A stretch of 64,000 nt of DNA from contig NZ_MUXE01000012.1 in assembly GCF_003063245.1 (NCBI RefSeq), forward strand, positions 1 to 64,000, read 5' to 3'. The translations under genes and the position numbers were made by a program. This DNA comes from Arcobacter caeni (lineage in GTDB: Bacteria > Campylobacterota > Campylobacteria > Campylobacterales > Arcobacteraceae). Shown here piece after piece: positions 24,868 to 34,011 of this stretch. The first letter of the stretch is position 1; the number at the start of each line of letters is the position of its first letter. The notes under the pieces were generated by a model that was given only the letters and a program-made list of their open reading frames with translations, had not been told where the DNA came from and ran no database searches.

Positions 24868-26568
24868 TGCAAGATTATGCAATCTTTGATACTCTTTACA
24901 AGAGTTTAAAAGCTCAATTTCACTTCCCATACAAACAATTTCTCCACCTTTAAAAACAGCAATTTTATTTGCATTTTTGATTGTACTTAATCTATGAGCT
25001 ATAATAAAAGTGATTTTATTTTTACTAACTTCTTGAATAACTTCACTTATAATTGATTCACTTTCATTATCTAAAGCAGATGTTGCTTCATCTAAAATTA
25101 GTATTTGTGGATTTTTGTATAAAGCTCTAGCAATGGCAATTCTTTGTCTTTGTCCTCCACTTAAATTTGTTCCAAATTCATCTAAAAGAGTGTGTACACC
25201 TTTTTTCATTTTTAAAACAAAATCATAGGCGTGGGCTTGTTTTAAAACTTCAATAACTCTTATTTCATCTACTTCATAACCATAAGCCACATTTGCAGCT
25301 ATTGTGTCATTAAAAATATAAACTCTTTGAGTTACTATTGAAATATTTTCTCTAAGTGATTTAATATTAAAATCTTTTATTGAAGTATTATTTAATAAAA
25401 GATTTCCTTGCGTTGTATCATAAAATCTAATTATTAGATTTATTAAAGATGATTTTCCACCACCACTATCTCCTACTAAGGCTATTATTTCACCTTTTTT
25501 TGCTTCTAAATTAATATTTTTTAAAGCTTCAAAATCATCATATTTTAATGCAATATCTTTGAAACTTATAGTTTGAATATTAGAAGGACACTCTTTTTCA
25601 CCTGAAATAATAGTTGCTTCTTTTGCAAAAATATCATTTATTCTTTCATTTGCAGCAAGGGCATCTTGCATTTTATTGTACAAAGAAGATAGTCTTCTAA
25701 TTGGTGTATAAAGCATAAATAAAGCAGCAATAAAAGATGTAAAAGTTCCAGTTGAGATTTCACCAGAAATTACTTTTGAGCCACCCACAATAATAACAGC
25801 TGCAAAAGCAAATGAACCAATAATTTCCATTAGTGGTGAAGTTAATTCATTTGTTTTTAATGCTTTCATATTGTATTTGAAAAAAATCATGTTGTGAACA
25901 GAAAACTTTGTTGCTTCAATTTTCTCACTTGAATTTGCTTTTATAATTTCTATATTATTAAATGATTCACTTAAACTAGATGTAATATCTGAGTTACTTT
26001 CTTGTGATTTAAAAGATAATTTTTTCATTCTTTTTGCTAATAAAGAAAGAGGATAAACAGCTAACGGTAAAACAATTAATCCATAAAATGCAAGTTCAGG
26101 CGAATGATAAATTACTAAACCAATAAGTCCTACTATTGTTAAAATTTCACTTAAAAATTCTGCAACATAGTTTGATATTGCTTGTTGAATTCTATTAATA
26201 TCATTTGTAATTCTACTTACAAGTTCTCCTCCATGTTTTTTTTGAAAGAAATCCATATCTAGTGTTAAAACATGAGAAAAAAGTTTATCTCTTACAATTC
26301 TTGTAATATCTTGTCCAATAAATGAAATATAATAAACTTGCATATATCTTCCAAAACCTTTTGCTGTATAAAGTGCAATTACAATAAATGGCATCATAAA
26401 AAGCATTTCTTTATTTTTATTGATAAAAATATCATCAAGTAAAGGCTGAATTGCATAAGCAGTTCCAGATGTTGCTGCTGAAACTAAAATAATTCCTACA
26501 AAAGAGTAAAAAAAGAATAATTTATAATTTTTATAATAGGGTGAATATTGTTTAAAAAAGTCTCTCAT
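24859..26568 (-). CDS. msbA: Lipid A flippase, MsbA-type ABC exporter
   Basis: A 569-residue half-size ABC exporter. Six membrane helices (about 15-300) are followed by a nucleotide-binding domain with Walker A GDSGGGKSS, signature LSGGQRQR, Walker B ILILDEATSALD and the switch His in IIAHRLS. It flips lipid A-core or other lipids across the inner membrane as a homodimer. Position next to pyrD matches Campylobacter msbA. A multidrug role cannot be excluded by sequence. Confidence 0.88.
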   Translation of the reverse strand: MRDFFKQYSPYYKNYKLFFFYSFVGIILVSAATSGTAYAIQPLLDDIFINKNKEMLFMMPFIVIALYTAKGFGRYMQVYYISFIGQDITRIVRDKLFSHVLTLDMDFFQKKHGGELVSRITNDINRIQQAISNYVAEFLSEILTIVGLIGLVIYHSPELAFYGLIVLPLAVYPLSLLAKRMKKLSFKSQESNSDITSSLSESFNNIEIIKANSSEKIEATKFSVHNMIFFKYNMKALKTNELTSPLMEIIGSFAFAAVIIVGGSKVISGEISTGTFTSFIAALFMLYTPIRRLSSLYNKMQDALAANERINDIFAKEATIISGEKECPSNIQTISFKDIALKYDDFEALKNINLEAKKGEIIALVGDSGGGKSSLINLIIRFYDTTQGNLLLNNTSIKDFNIKSLRENISIVTQRVYIFNDTIAANVAYGYEVDEIRVIEVLKQAHAYDFVLKMKKGVHTLLDEFGTNLSGGQRQRIAIARALYKNPQILILDEATSALDNESESIISEVIQEVSKNKITFIIAHRLSTIKNANKIAVFKGGEIVCMGSEIELLNSCKEYQRLHNLANI

Positions 26569-26658
26569 TAATAATCCTGATTATTTAAATAAAAGGTGGA
26601 TTATAGCCAAATCTTATTAAATAAAGTCATAGAGAAAATATATAAATATTAATTATAA

Positions 26659-27963
26659 TTAAGACTTTGAAAACATAACTATAAACTTTTTAAATCCAAA
26701 AGCTTTTATTGTTAAAAAAAATAGTACAAATCCACCAATAGTTCCAGAAAAGGCAAGACCTGCTGCACCAAATGGTTTGATCAAGATTAAAGAAAATACA
26801 ATATTACAACTCAAACTATACATTGATATTTTTGCTGTTAAAAATTGTTGTTCTTTTGCATAAAGCCAAAGAGAAAAAATCTTTGCAAGACCAAATGGTA
26901 ATAATCCTATTAAATACATAGTTAAAATCAATGCAGTATTTTGTGTATCAGCACTTGTAAATTGTCCTCTTTCAAAAAGAAGTTTTATTATAAATTCGTT
27001 AAAAACTATACCAATAAATGCAGATATAGATAATAATACAAATAAAATTAAAGCTGATTTTTTCATCAATTTTAAGGCACTATCTTCATCTTTATTTTTT
27101 ATAGCCTTTGCAACCATTGGAAATAGGGCGATTGAAGTTGCAATTGCAAAAATTGCAAGTGGAAGTTGAAAAATTCTATTTGCATAATAAAGATATGAAA
27201 TAGAACCACTCATTAAAAATGATGCCAACCAAGTATCTATAAATGCTGAAATATGAAGTGTTGAGGAACCAAAAGTTGCCGAAAAGAAATTTTTATAAAA
27301 CTTACTTTCTTCTTTTTTCTCATGTTTTTTAAAATGAAATATTTTACATAAATTATTTTTTCTAAGAGCATATAAATGTACTGAAATTTGTAAAATTCCT
27401 CCACAAATTACACCATAAGATAAATAAAAAGTAATAGTATATTTTTCCATATTTTGAGAAATTAAAAGAGCAATTATCATGGCAATATTTAAAAGAGCAG
27501 TTGAATATGCACTTGTCGCAAAATGGCGTTTATACTGTAAAAGTGCTGCCATAAATGTTACTGCAAAAATTATAGGTAAATAATAGAAGTTTATTGCAAA
27601 TAATGGAGCTGCTAAATCAACTGTTTTTTCATCAAAACCAATAGCTATTGCTTTTGCTACAAAATGAGAAAAAGCCATAACCAAAAGAGATAAGATGATT
27701 AAAAAGCCAAATAATTGTAAAAATATTACTGATGAAAATCTAATTTTATGTTTTGATTTTGCATAAGATGGAATAAAAGCTTGTGTAAAAGCACCATCTG
27801 CAAAAATACTTCTAAATAAATTTGGTAGTTTAAATGCTACAAAAAATATATCAGAATAGATATTTGCTCCTAAAATTGATGCTGTTAAAAGGTCTCGTAC
27901 AAAACCTAAAACCCTTGAAACTAAAATTCCAGAACTATTTGTGAAAATTGATTTAAGTAACAT
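26659..27963 (-). CDS. murJ: Lipid II flippase MurJ
   Basis: A 434-residue polytopic membrane protein of the MVF family that exports lipid II for peptidoglycan. The start, with RVLGFVRDLLTASILG and FFVAFKLPNLFRSIFADGAFTQAF, is highly typical of MurJ. About 12 hydrophobic segments are visible, so it is shorter than E. coli MurJ (about 510 residues, 14 segments), as in other epsilonproteobacteria. The start overlaps the nuclease stop by one base. Confidence 0.93.
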   Translation of the reverse strand: MLLKSIFTNSSGILVSRVLGFVRDLLTASILGANIYSDIFFVAFKLPNLFRSIFADGAFTQAFIPSYAKSKHKIRFSSVIFLQLFGFLIILSLLVMAFSHFVAKAIAIGFDEKTVDLAAPLFAINFYYLPIIFAVTFMAALLQYKRHFATSAYSTALLNIAMIIALLISQNMEKYTITFYLSYGVICGGILQISVHLYALRKNNLCKIFHFKKHEKKEESKFYKNFFSATFGSSTLHISAFIDTWLASFLMSGSISYLYYANRIFQLPLAIFAIATSIALFPMVAKAIKNKDEDSALKLMKKSALILFVLLSISAFIGIVFNEFIIKLLFERGQFTSADTQNTALILTMYLIGLLPFGLAKIFSLWLYAKEQQFLTAKISMYSLSCNIVFSLILIKPFGAAGLAFSGTIGGFVLFFLTIKAFGFKKFIVMFSKS

Positions 27964-29549
27964 TAAAATCCTATTTTAAAATCTGAAGCAGAGTAAATAA
28001 TTATTTGCATATTTCCTCTATATGAACCTAAATGACCAGTTGATATTGTAATTGTCTCACCGTTTTTTGGTAGTAAATTTCTTTTATTTGAATATATTTT
28101 TATGTATTTGTTTTCATCTAAATATAATTTTGAATTTTTGACAACCCCTTTTATGTTTGTAATAATTTCATTTTCATATTTAAAATCAAAAATATCTATA
28201 TTTTCAGCATTTAAAAATAAAGATTTATAATTTTCAACTTTTTCAACTTCATCTAAAATAGCAAACTCTTTTATTTCTTTTAGTCCATAATAATTAAAGA
28301 TTTGTTTAATTTGAAGATTATATGAGTAACCTAATTTTAACTCTTTTGCATTATTGTAAATAAAAATTGCTCTATCATTTGGTCTTTTAATTATTGCTTT
28401 TTCTTCATCTTTATAAATAACAACAGCTTTTTCTAAAATAATATCTTGGCTTAATTTCTCTTTTTTATATAAATCAGAAATAGTCGCTTTTTCTTCTTTT
28501 TTTTCACTCTTTAGTTCTTGATTTTTTAAAATAGTAGTATCTTTTTCATCCACAGAAAATTTTGCATAAATTGGAAGATGGTCTGAATAACCACCTCCAA
28601 TATGAGTTTTATTAAATCTTCCTTCACTCATTTGCCATCTTTTAACAATGTTATTTTCATATAAATATTCAGGTTTAAAAACCATAAAAGAATTTGGAAC
28701 ATAAGATATTTTTTTAGTATCAAATAAAGCTGCTGGAATCAAAATATTATCAGGAGTATTGTTCTGATTTCTAAATTTACTTGAGAATCTCTCATTTGGT
28801 GGTAAGTCTAACCATAAATTGTAATGAACTCTTTTCTCATTTTTTAATATATCATCATAGGTAATAAAATTATCATTTATAACTGTGTTTAATATATGAT
28901 TTATTCCTGTAATTCCTAAAGTATTATTTAGTTTTTGATTTGTTTTGAAAGTTTGCATTTCATTATAATCAGAGTTAAAATCACCCAATAAAATATAATC
29001 ATAATCTTTTGGAAGTGATGTAATTCTTTCTTGTAAATCTTTTGCATATTTCACTCTATAACTCTCACCCACAGCTTTTGATGGCCAATGATTATTAAAA
29101 ACTTTAAATTCAATATTTTCATAAATAAAAGTTGTTTCAAGTATAGGTCTATAAACTTTTGTAGTAAATTTTACATCTAAATGTCTATTTTCTTTTATTT
29201 CTATTTTTGATAAAAAACCTACACCAATAGCAGAATTTGGATATTTTATAAAAGAATAATAGTGATAATTTGGAAGTTTTTTTAATAAAAGTTGCATTAA
29301 TTCTCTATTTTCAACTTCTTGTAAAGCTATAATATCAGCATTAACATCTGTTAAAACTTTTACTAGATTATTAACTTTTATATTAAAAGTATTTTGATTC
29401 CAATTTGATTTTGTATTGGGTATAAATTCGCTGTATTCATCATTGTCATTATTTAAATCAAAGAAATTTTCTACATTATATGAAGCTATTGAAAAGGTAT
29501 TAGCATTAAGTGTCAGTGTAAGTAAAAATAAGAATAAAATTTTGAGCAA
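27963..29549 (-). CDS. Secreted endonuclease/exonuclease/phosphatase family protein
   Basis: A 528-residue exported protein. A signal peptide (1-17) precedes an EEP nuclease domain (about 18-315) with the catalytic pattern ASYNVENFF, ALQEVENRE, FNNHWPSK, LLGDFNSDY and YSDHLPIY. Residues 330-528 are a separate C-terminal part with two beta-rich stretches that look OB-fold-like (for example LYLDENKYIKIYSNK), perhaps for nucleic acid binding. It likely digests extracellular or periplasmic DNA or RNA. The TTG start at 29549 uses the GGAG within a hairpin arm just upstream. Confidence 0.82.
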   Translation of the reverse strand: MLKILFLFLLTLTLNANTFSIASYNVENFFDLNNDNDEYSEFIPNTKSNWNQNTFNIKVNNLVKVLTDVNADIIALQEVENRELMQLLLKKLPNYHYYSFIKYPNSAIGVGFLSKIEIKENRHLDVKFTTKVYRPILETTFIYENIEFKVFNNHWPSKAVGESYRVKYAKDLQERITSLPKDYDYILLGDFNSDYNEMQTFKTNQKLNNTLGITGINHILNTVINDNFITYDDILKNEKRVHYNLWLDLPPNERFSSKFRNQNNTPDNILIPAALFDTKKISYVPNSFMVFKPEYLYENNIVKRWQMSEGRFNKTHIGGGYSDHLPIYAKFSVDEKDTTILKNQELKSEKKEEKATISDLYKKEKLSQDIILEKAVVIYKDEEKAIIKRPNDRAIFIYNNAKELKLGYSYNLQIKQIFNYYGLKEIKEFAILDEVEKVENYKSLFLNAENIDIFDFKYENEIITNIKGVVKNSKLYLDENKYIKIYSNKRNLLPKNGETITISTGHLGSYRGNMQIIIYSASDFKIGF

Positions 29550-29551
29550 AT

Positions 29552-29590
29552 ATATCTCCGATAAATTTTTTGTAATATTATCGAAGATAT
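29552..29590 (-). promoter_or_regulatory. Hairpin that buries the ribosome site of the nuclease gene
   Basis: Read on the minus strand, ATATCTTCGATA (29590-29579) pairs with TATCGGAGATAT (29563-29552): 12 pairs including one G-U, with a 15-base loop. The GGAG in the second arm is the ribosome binding site for the TTG start at 29549. If the nuclease is read through from the desulforubrerythrin transcript, this stem could limit its translation. It could also serve as a terminator for the gene before it, although the T run is weak in that direction. Confidence 0.55.
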
Positions 29591-29608
29591 TATTTTTTAG
29601 AGGTTAAA

Positions 29609-30259
29609 CTATTTTTTAGAATTTAATCTTGATTGATACTCTTGCGGATGTTTACATACAGGACAAACTTTTAGAGCTTTTTTACCTCTATGAATATGTC
29701 CACACTCTTCACAAATCCACTCTTCTTCTTCATCACTAACAAACTCTTTTTCTGAATCTAGTCTGTTTTTTAACATTCTATACATATTTTCATGTTCGAT
29801 TTCGATTTTACCAATCATAGTTAATAATTTTGCAATTTCTGTATGACCTTCGTCTTTTGCAACTTTTGCAAAATCTGGATACATAGTTATATTTTCATAA
29901 GATTCACCGTCAATTGCATATTGAAGATTTTCACTTGTATTACCAAACTCTTTGTCGTAATTTAAAACATTGTATGCTTTTAATTCAAGTTTAGCATGAG
30001 TTTTTTCGTTGTTTGCAGCTCTTTGGAAATGTTCAGCAATATCTCTGTAACCCTCTTTTTGTGCTACATTTGCAAAATATTCATATTTATTTCTTGCCAT
30101 TGATTCCCCAGCAAAAGCTTTCATTAATACCACAGAAGTTAAATCTGTTGTTATACACTGCATTTCTTGACCACAGCAGTGTAATTTTCCACCACCAACC
30201 TTTTGTACTTCTACTTCATTTCCACATTTGTTACATTTATAAGTTTCATATTGTCTCAT
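29609..30259 (-). CDS. Desulforubrerythrin (peroxide-detoxifying ferritin-like protein)
   Basis: A 216-residue three-domain protein. Residues 1-35 are a desulforedoxin-like domain (CNKCG and CCG), the middle 40-170 is a rubrerythrin diiron four-helix domain (KAFAGESMARNKYEYFA, NNEKTHA, IEIEHENMY), and the C-terminus is a rubredoxin (CEECGH and CPVCKHP). This layout matches Campylobacter jejuni Cj0012c (DRbr) as I recall it, which reduces hydrogen peroxide. The gene is divergent from a PerR-type regulator across palindromic A+T-rich sites, which suggests peroxide-responsive control. Confidence 0.93.
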   Translation of the reverse strand: MRQYETYKCNKCGNEVEVQKVGGGKLHCCGQEMQCITTDLTSVVLMKAFAGESMARNKYEYFANVAQKEGYRDIAEHFQRAANNEKTHAKLELKAYNVLNYDKEFGNTSENLQYAIDGESYENITMYPDFAKVAKDEGHTEIAKLLTMIGKIEIEHENMYRMLKNRLDSEKEFVSDEEEEWICEECGHIHRGKKALKVCPVCKHPQEYQSRLNSKK

Positions 30260-30334
30260 TTTAACTCCTACATTAAATTGTTTTATTATAACATTTTATA
30301 ATTTTATTTACCTAGATTAAAATATATTTTATTT

Positions 30335-30398
30335 AAGGATAATAATTATTATTTGAGAATTATAAAATATTTAAACTTAAAAGAAAATTATTATCCTT
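30335..30398. promoter_or_regulatory. Probable PerR/Fur-type operator region
   Basis: A 13-base inverted repeat, AAGGATAATAATT (30335-30347) and AATTATTATCCTT (30386-30398), lies in the gap between desulforubrerythrin and perR. The left arm overlaps a perfect palindrome ATAATAATTATTAT (30339-30352). The GATAAT-type half sites resemble Fur-family boxes. Confidence 0.6.
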
Positions 30399-30411
30399 TG
30401 AAAATTTTTAT

Positions 30412-30419
30412 GTTATAAT
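30412..30419 (+). promoter_or_regulatory. Extended -10 of the perR gene
   Basis: TG, one base and TATAAT (30414-30419) lies 96 bases before the perR ATG. It is just downstream of the inverted repeat, so regulator binding there could control it. The leader also holds TAGTTA and TAACTA half sites (about 30430-30455). Confidence 0.45.
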
Positions 30420-30514
30420 TCTCTTATCTAGTTATAAAATATAAATTTGTAACTAAATATAATTTATGTGGAAATAAATATTAAAATAGTATTATTCCGC
30501 GCAAGGAAGTTTTA

Positions 30515-30919
30515 ATGACAAATTATACAAATTTATTAAAAGAATATGATTTAAAAGTTACTCCACAAAGAGTAGCAATTGTTGAAGAACTTTATAAAAA
30601 CGGTCACATGAACATTGATGATTTATACAAAAAACTATTATCTAAGTTCCCATCTGTATCATTAGCAACTATTTATAAAAATATAAATGCAATGATTGAA
30701 AAAGTTTTTCTTTCAGAGGTAAAAATACCAAACTCAAAATCTGTTTATGAATTGGTTAAAACAGAACATGCTCATTTAGTTTGTTCTTGTTGTGGACATA
30801 TTGAAGATATAATGTTGGATGCATCAAGTATCTTAACTCAAACTTCAACTTTAAGTTCATTTAAAATTGATTCAACAAATATAATTTTGGGTGGACTTTG
30901 CCCTAAATGTTCAAAATAA
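30515..30919 (+). CDS. perR: PerR-type Fur-family regulator
   Basis: A 134-residue Fur-family repressor. The DNA-binding domain (KVTPQRVAIVEELYKNGH and SLATIYKNINAM) is followed by the metal-binding half with ELVKTEHAHLVCSCCGHIEDI and a C-terminal CPKC, giving the two CxxC pairs of the structural zinc site. I prefer PerR over Fur because it is divergent from a desulforubrerythrin gene, as in peroxide-stress loci. AAGGAAG lies before the ATG. Confidence 0.82.
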   Translation: MTNYTNLLKEYDLKVTPQRVAIVEELYKNGHMNIDDLYKKLLSKFPSVSLATIYKNINAMIEKVFLSEVKIPNSKSVYELVKTEHAHLVCSCCGHIEDIMLDASSILTQTSTLSSFKIDSTNIILGGLCPKCSK

Positions 30920-30925
30920 TCTATG

Positions 30926-30957
30926 AAATAGTCTAGTTGTAAACTAGGCTATTTTTT
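30926..30957. terminator. Terminator between perR and ybeY
   Basis: AAATAGTCTAGTT (30926-30938) pairs with AACTAGGCTATTT (30942-30954) with one G-T pair, followed by a T run. It lies between two convergent genes. Confidence 0.75.
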
Positions 30958-31375
30958 ACGAATTTCTAACTATTAAACTATCAGGTAAATTAAATTTTTT
31001 TATCAACTCTTCTTCTTTAGCTCTATGTTCTCCATCATCAACTTCATGGTCATATCCTAAAAGATGTAATATTCCATGAATAAATAAAAGTGAAAATTCT
31101 TCATTAAAACTGTGACCATATTCTTTTGATTTTTCTTCTACAAAATCTGTTGAAATTACAATCGAACCCAAAGGCATATTTACAAAATCGTAATCAAGGG
31201 GAAAACTCAAAACATCAGTTGCTTTGTCTATTTTTCTATGTTCTTTATTTAGTACTTGAATTTCATCATTTTTAACAACAAGAAGTTCTATATCTTTTTT
31301 CGTTAGAGTTTGGGCAATTTTTTCTAAACTTGAAATATCAATTTCAAATTGTGTATTATTTTCTAAATCAATCAT
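30956..31375 (-). CDS. ybeY: Endoribonuclease YbeY
   Basis: A 139-residue metal-dependent RNase that matures 16S rRNA and takes part in ribosome quality control. The zinc site is HGILHLLGYDHEVDDGEH, with three histidines in the family's HGxLHLxGYDH pattern. Earlier, HRKIDKATDVLSFP is the second conserved block. It lies eight bases downstream of radA on the same strand. Confidence 0.95.
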   Translation of the reverse strand: MIDLENNTQFEIDISSLEKIAQTLTKKDIELLVVKNDEIQVLNKEHRKIDKATDVLSFPLDYDFVNMPLGSIVISTDFVEEKSKEYGHSFNEEFSLLFIHGILHLLGYDHEVDDGEHRAKEEELIKKFNLPDSLIVRNS

Positions 31376-31383
31376 TTTTTTCC

Positions 31384-32733
31384 TTAAAATAGTTCTATCA
31401 TTTTAGAGACTTCATCAACAGCATAAGTCTTAATATCAAGTTTTAAATTTGTTTTTTGAGCAATTACAGCTTTTTTCATACCTTGTGCTTGTGCTTCTTT
31501 TAGTCTTAAATCAATAGAATAAACATCTTTTATTTCGCCAGTTAATGAAACTTCTCCAATAAAAGCAGACTCTTTTGAAATAGGTCTATCTCTATAAGAT
31601 GAAATAATCGCAGCAATTACAGCTAAATCCGCTGAACTCTCTTTGATTTTTATTCCACCACTTATATTTATAAAAACATCATAATTATTTAATGGTAAAT
31701 CTATTTTTTTCTCTAAAAGTGCCAAAAGCATTGTAAGTCTATTTGCATCAAAACCAGTGGCACTTCTTTTTGGATTTGGATAAGTGCTTTCAGTTACAAG
31801 TGCTTGAACTTCTAAGATTATAGCACGGCTTCCTTCCATAACAACTGTAAGTGCAGATCCAGCTTGTGCTTTACTTTTATCAAAAAACTTTGAAGCAATA
31901 TCTTTGGCACTTATTAATCCCTCAGCCGTCATTTCAAAAATACCTATTTCACTTGTACTTCCAAATCTGTTTTTAAAACCTCGAAGCATTCGAAGTTCAC
32001 GACTTGCTTCTCCCTCAAAATATAAAACCGTATCAACCATATGTTCAAGAACTCTAGGACCTGCGATACTTCCATCTTTTGTAATATGTCCAATAATAAA
32101 CATAGCAATATCTGATTCTTTTGCTTTTCTCATTAGTTCAAAAGTAATTTCACGCACTTGTGAAACGCTTCCTGGTGCTGAACTTAAATTTGATGAATAA
32201 ATAGTTTGAATCGAATCTATGATTACAACTTCATAATCTTTTCTTAAAAGTTCATCTTGAATTTCTTCCAGTTTTATTTCACTTAATAAATATAAACTAT
32301 CGTGATTTGCATCAAGTCTATTTGCTCGCAGTTTTATTTGTCCAGCACTCTCTTCACCTGATACATAAAGTACATTTTTCCCTGATTTTGCGATACTTCC
32401 TGCAACTTTTAAAAGTAAAGTAGATTTTCCGACTCCTGGACTTCCACCAATTAAAGTTAAACTTCCAGGAACAATTCCACCACCTAAAACTAAATCAAAC
32501 TCATCATTAAAAGATGAAAATCTAGTTACATTGTCTTGTAATATTTGAGTGATTGGAACTGCTTTTGAAGTAGTATTTATAATTTTTGAGCTATGTTTTA
32601 AAACTTCTTGTTGTTCTTGGTTTAGTTCAATAAATGAATCCCATGATCCACAACTTGGGCATTTTCCAAGCCATTTTGTGGCTTGTTCTCCACAATGTTG
32701 ACACTCAAAAAGTGATATTTTCTTTTTTGCCAT
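31384..32733 (-). CDS. radA: DNA repair protein RadA
   Basis: A 449-residue RecA-like ATPase that helps branch migration in recombination. The N-terminal C4 zinc finger (CQHCGEQATKWLGKCPSCGSW) precedes Walker A GGSPGVGKST, the RadA-specific KNRFGS motif and a C-terminal Lon-like domain (residues about 310-449, ISGGIKIKESSADLAVIAA). All parts are present and the length is normal. It is divergent from the RNase H gene. Confidence 0.97.
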   Translation of the reverse strand: MAKKKISLFECQHCGEQATKWLGKCPSCGSWDSFIELNQEQQEVLKHSSKIINTTSKAVPITQILQDNVTRFSSFNDEFDLVLGGGIVPGSLTLIGGSPGVGKSTLLLKVAGSIAKSGKNVLYVSGEESAGQIKLRANRLDANHDSLYLLSEIKLEEIQDELLRKDYEVVIIDSIQTIYSSNLSSAPGSVSQVREITFELMRKAKESDIAMFIIGHITKDGSIAGPRVLEHMVDTVLYFEGEASRELRMLRGFKNRFGSTSEIGIFEMTAEGLISAKDIASKFFDKSKAQAGSALTVVMEGSRAIILEVQALVTESTYPNPKRSATGFDANRLTMLLALLEKKIDLPLNNYDVFINISGGIKIKESSADLAVIAAIISSYRDRPISKESAFIGEVSLTGEIKDVYSIDLRLKEAQAQGMKKAVIAQKTNLKLDIKTYAVDEVSKMIELF

Positions 32734-32831
32734 TTTATTTCCTAGCTATTTTATGATGGAATTATAATAGTTTTTTTTATAGCCTTTCTAAAATATGACA
32801 ATTTGTAATATAAAATACAATACAATCCTTT

Positions 32832-33314
32832 ATGAAAAAAATAAAACTATTCACAGACTCAAGTGTAAATCCCCAAGAAAAGGTGGGTTTTGGAGCTTAT
32901 CTAAAAATTATTGATGAAAATATCTCTTTTGAAGATATGAAAAAAAACATAAAAACCAAAAGATTTGAAGATACAAGTTCTACGAAATTGGAGCTTCAAA
33001 CTTTACTTTGGGCGCTGAATGAAATAAATGACAAAAATATAATCATAGAAGTTTATACGGATTGCCAAAATATCATAGGTTTAGAAGCTAGAAGAAAAAA
33101 ACTAGAAACAAATGATTATAAATCATCAAAAGCAAAATTAATGAATAATCATGAGTTATATAGGCTATTTTTTAAAAAATTAGATGAATTAAATCTAACT
33201 TTTATAAAAGTAAAAGGGCATAAAAAAAACAGTTTAAAAAATCATATTGATGATATTTTTAATCTTGTAGATAAAGCCTCAAGAAGTGCATTGAGAGAAA
33301 ATATGCTTATTTAA
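32832..33314 (+). CDS. Ribonuclease H-like protein
   Basis: A 160-residue RNase H fold protein. The acidic residues are visible: Asp in LFTDSSVNP, Glu in KLELQTLLWAL, Asp in VYTDCQNI and a C-terminal Asp in FNLVDKASR, with VKGHKK giving the flexible-loop His. It should cleave RNA in RNA-DNA hybrids. It departs from E. coli RNase HI in several loops, so a divergent or specialised role is possible. The gene follows radA divergently. Confidence 0.82.
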   Translation: MKKIKLFTDSSVNPQEKVGFGAYLKIIDENISFEDMKKNIKTKRFEDTSSTKLELQTLLWALNEINDKNIIIEVYTDCQNIIGLEARRKKLETNDYKSSKAKLMNNHELYRLFFKKLDELNLTFIKVKGHKKNSLKNHIDDIFNLVDKASRSALRENMLI

Positions 33315-33372
33315 AATAAATAATTGTACTATTAAACAATCAAATAACAACAAAAAATGGGAAAAAAATAAA

Positions 33373-33936
33373 ATGATAATATATATTCACGGATTTGCAA
33401 GTAGTGGTTTTGGTTCTAAACCACAAAAATTTAAAGAGTATTTTGAAGATGAGATAATGACACTTTCACTTCCAACAATTCCAAATCTAGCTATTGATAC
33501 ATTGGAGCAAATAATAGAAGCTTTTTTAAGTAAAGAAGAAGATGTTTTTTTAGTAGGTTCATCTCTTGGTGGTTTTTATGCTTTGTTTTTAGCAAATAAA
33601 TATGATTTAAAAGCAGTTTTAATAAATCCAGCCATAAATCCTTGGGGAAGTTTGGATAGATATGATGGTGTTGATTTTGTGACAAATTTTTATGATAATT
33701 CAAGATTTGAGTTTACAAAAGGACATATAAAATCACTAAAAAATTATGAAGTTGATTTTTTAAAAAATCCACAAAATTTCATAACACTTTTACAAGAAGA
33801 GGACGAAGTTTTAGATTTTAGTGAAGCTGCTTTAAAACTAGAAGATACTGAACTTATAATAGAAGAGGGTGGAACTCACTCTTTTGATGGAATTGAGCGA
33901 TATTTTAGGAAGATAAATAGCTTTTTTTATAATTAA
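33373..33936 (+). CDS. YqiA/YcfP-like alpha/beta hydrolase
   Basis: A 187-residue serine hydrolase-like protein. IYIHGFASSGFGSKPQ at the start, the nucleophile elbow LVGSSLGGFYAL (Ser near 64) and a late His in EGGTHSFDGIERY are those of the YqiA/YcfP (UPF0227) esterase family. LINPAINP is another family mark. Natural substrate unknown. It ends in a weak hairpin ahead of the autotransporter gene. Confidence 0.85.
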   Translation: MIIYIHGFASSGFGSKPQKFKEYFEDEIMTLSLPTIPNLAIDTLEQIIEAFLSKEEDVFLVGSSLGGFYALFLANKYDLKAVLINPAINPWGSLDRYDGVDFVTNFYDNSRFEFTKGHIKSLKNYEVDFLKNPQNFITLLQEEDEVLDFSEAALKLEDTELIIEEGGTHSFDGIERYFRKINSFFYN

Positions 33937-33950
33937 ATCAGCTATTTTTT
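33915..33950 (+). terminator. Weak terminator after the YqiA-like gene
   Basis: AAATAGC (33915-33921) pairs with GCTATTT (33941-33947), followed by a short T run. The loop is long (19 bases), so efficiency is doubtful. Confidence 0.45.
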
Positions 33951-33962
33951 GGGTTTCTTGGG

Positions 33963-33968
33963 TATAAT
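33963..33968 (+). promoter_or_regulatory. -10 element of the autotransporter gene
   Basis: TATAAT lies 44 bases before the ATG at 34012. AAGGAG (33996-34001) lies in between. The box falls inside the upstream in-frame extension of the reading frame, which argues for the later start. Confidence 0.55.
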
Positions 33969-34011
33969 AAATACAATTAAGATGTATAAAAAACTAAGGA
34001 GAACTCTAGGA

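Noticed and set aside
33949-34011. Longer autotransporter start at TTG 33949
   Set aside because: A TATAAT box and AAGGAG lie within this extension, and the signal peptide fits better from ATG 34012.
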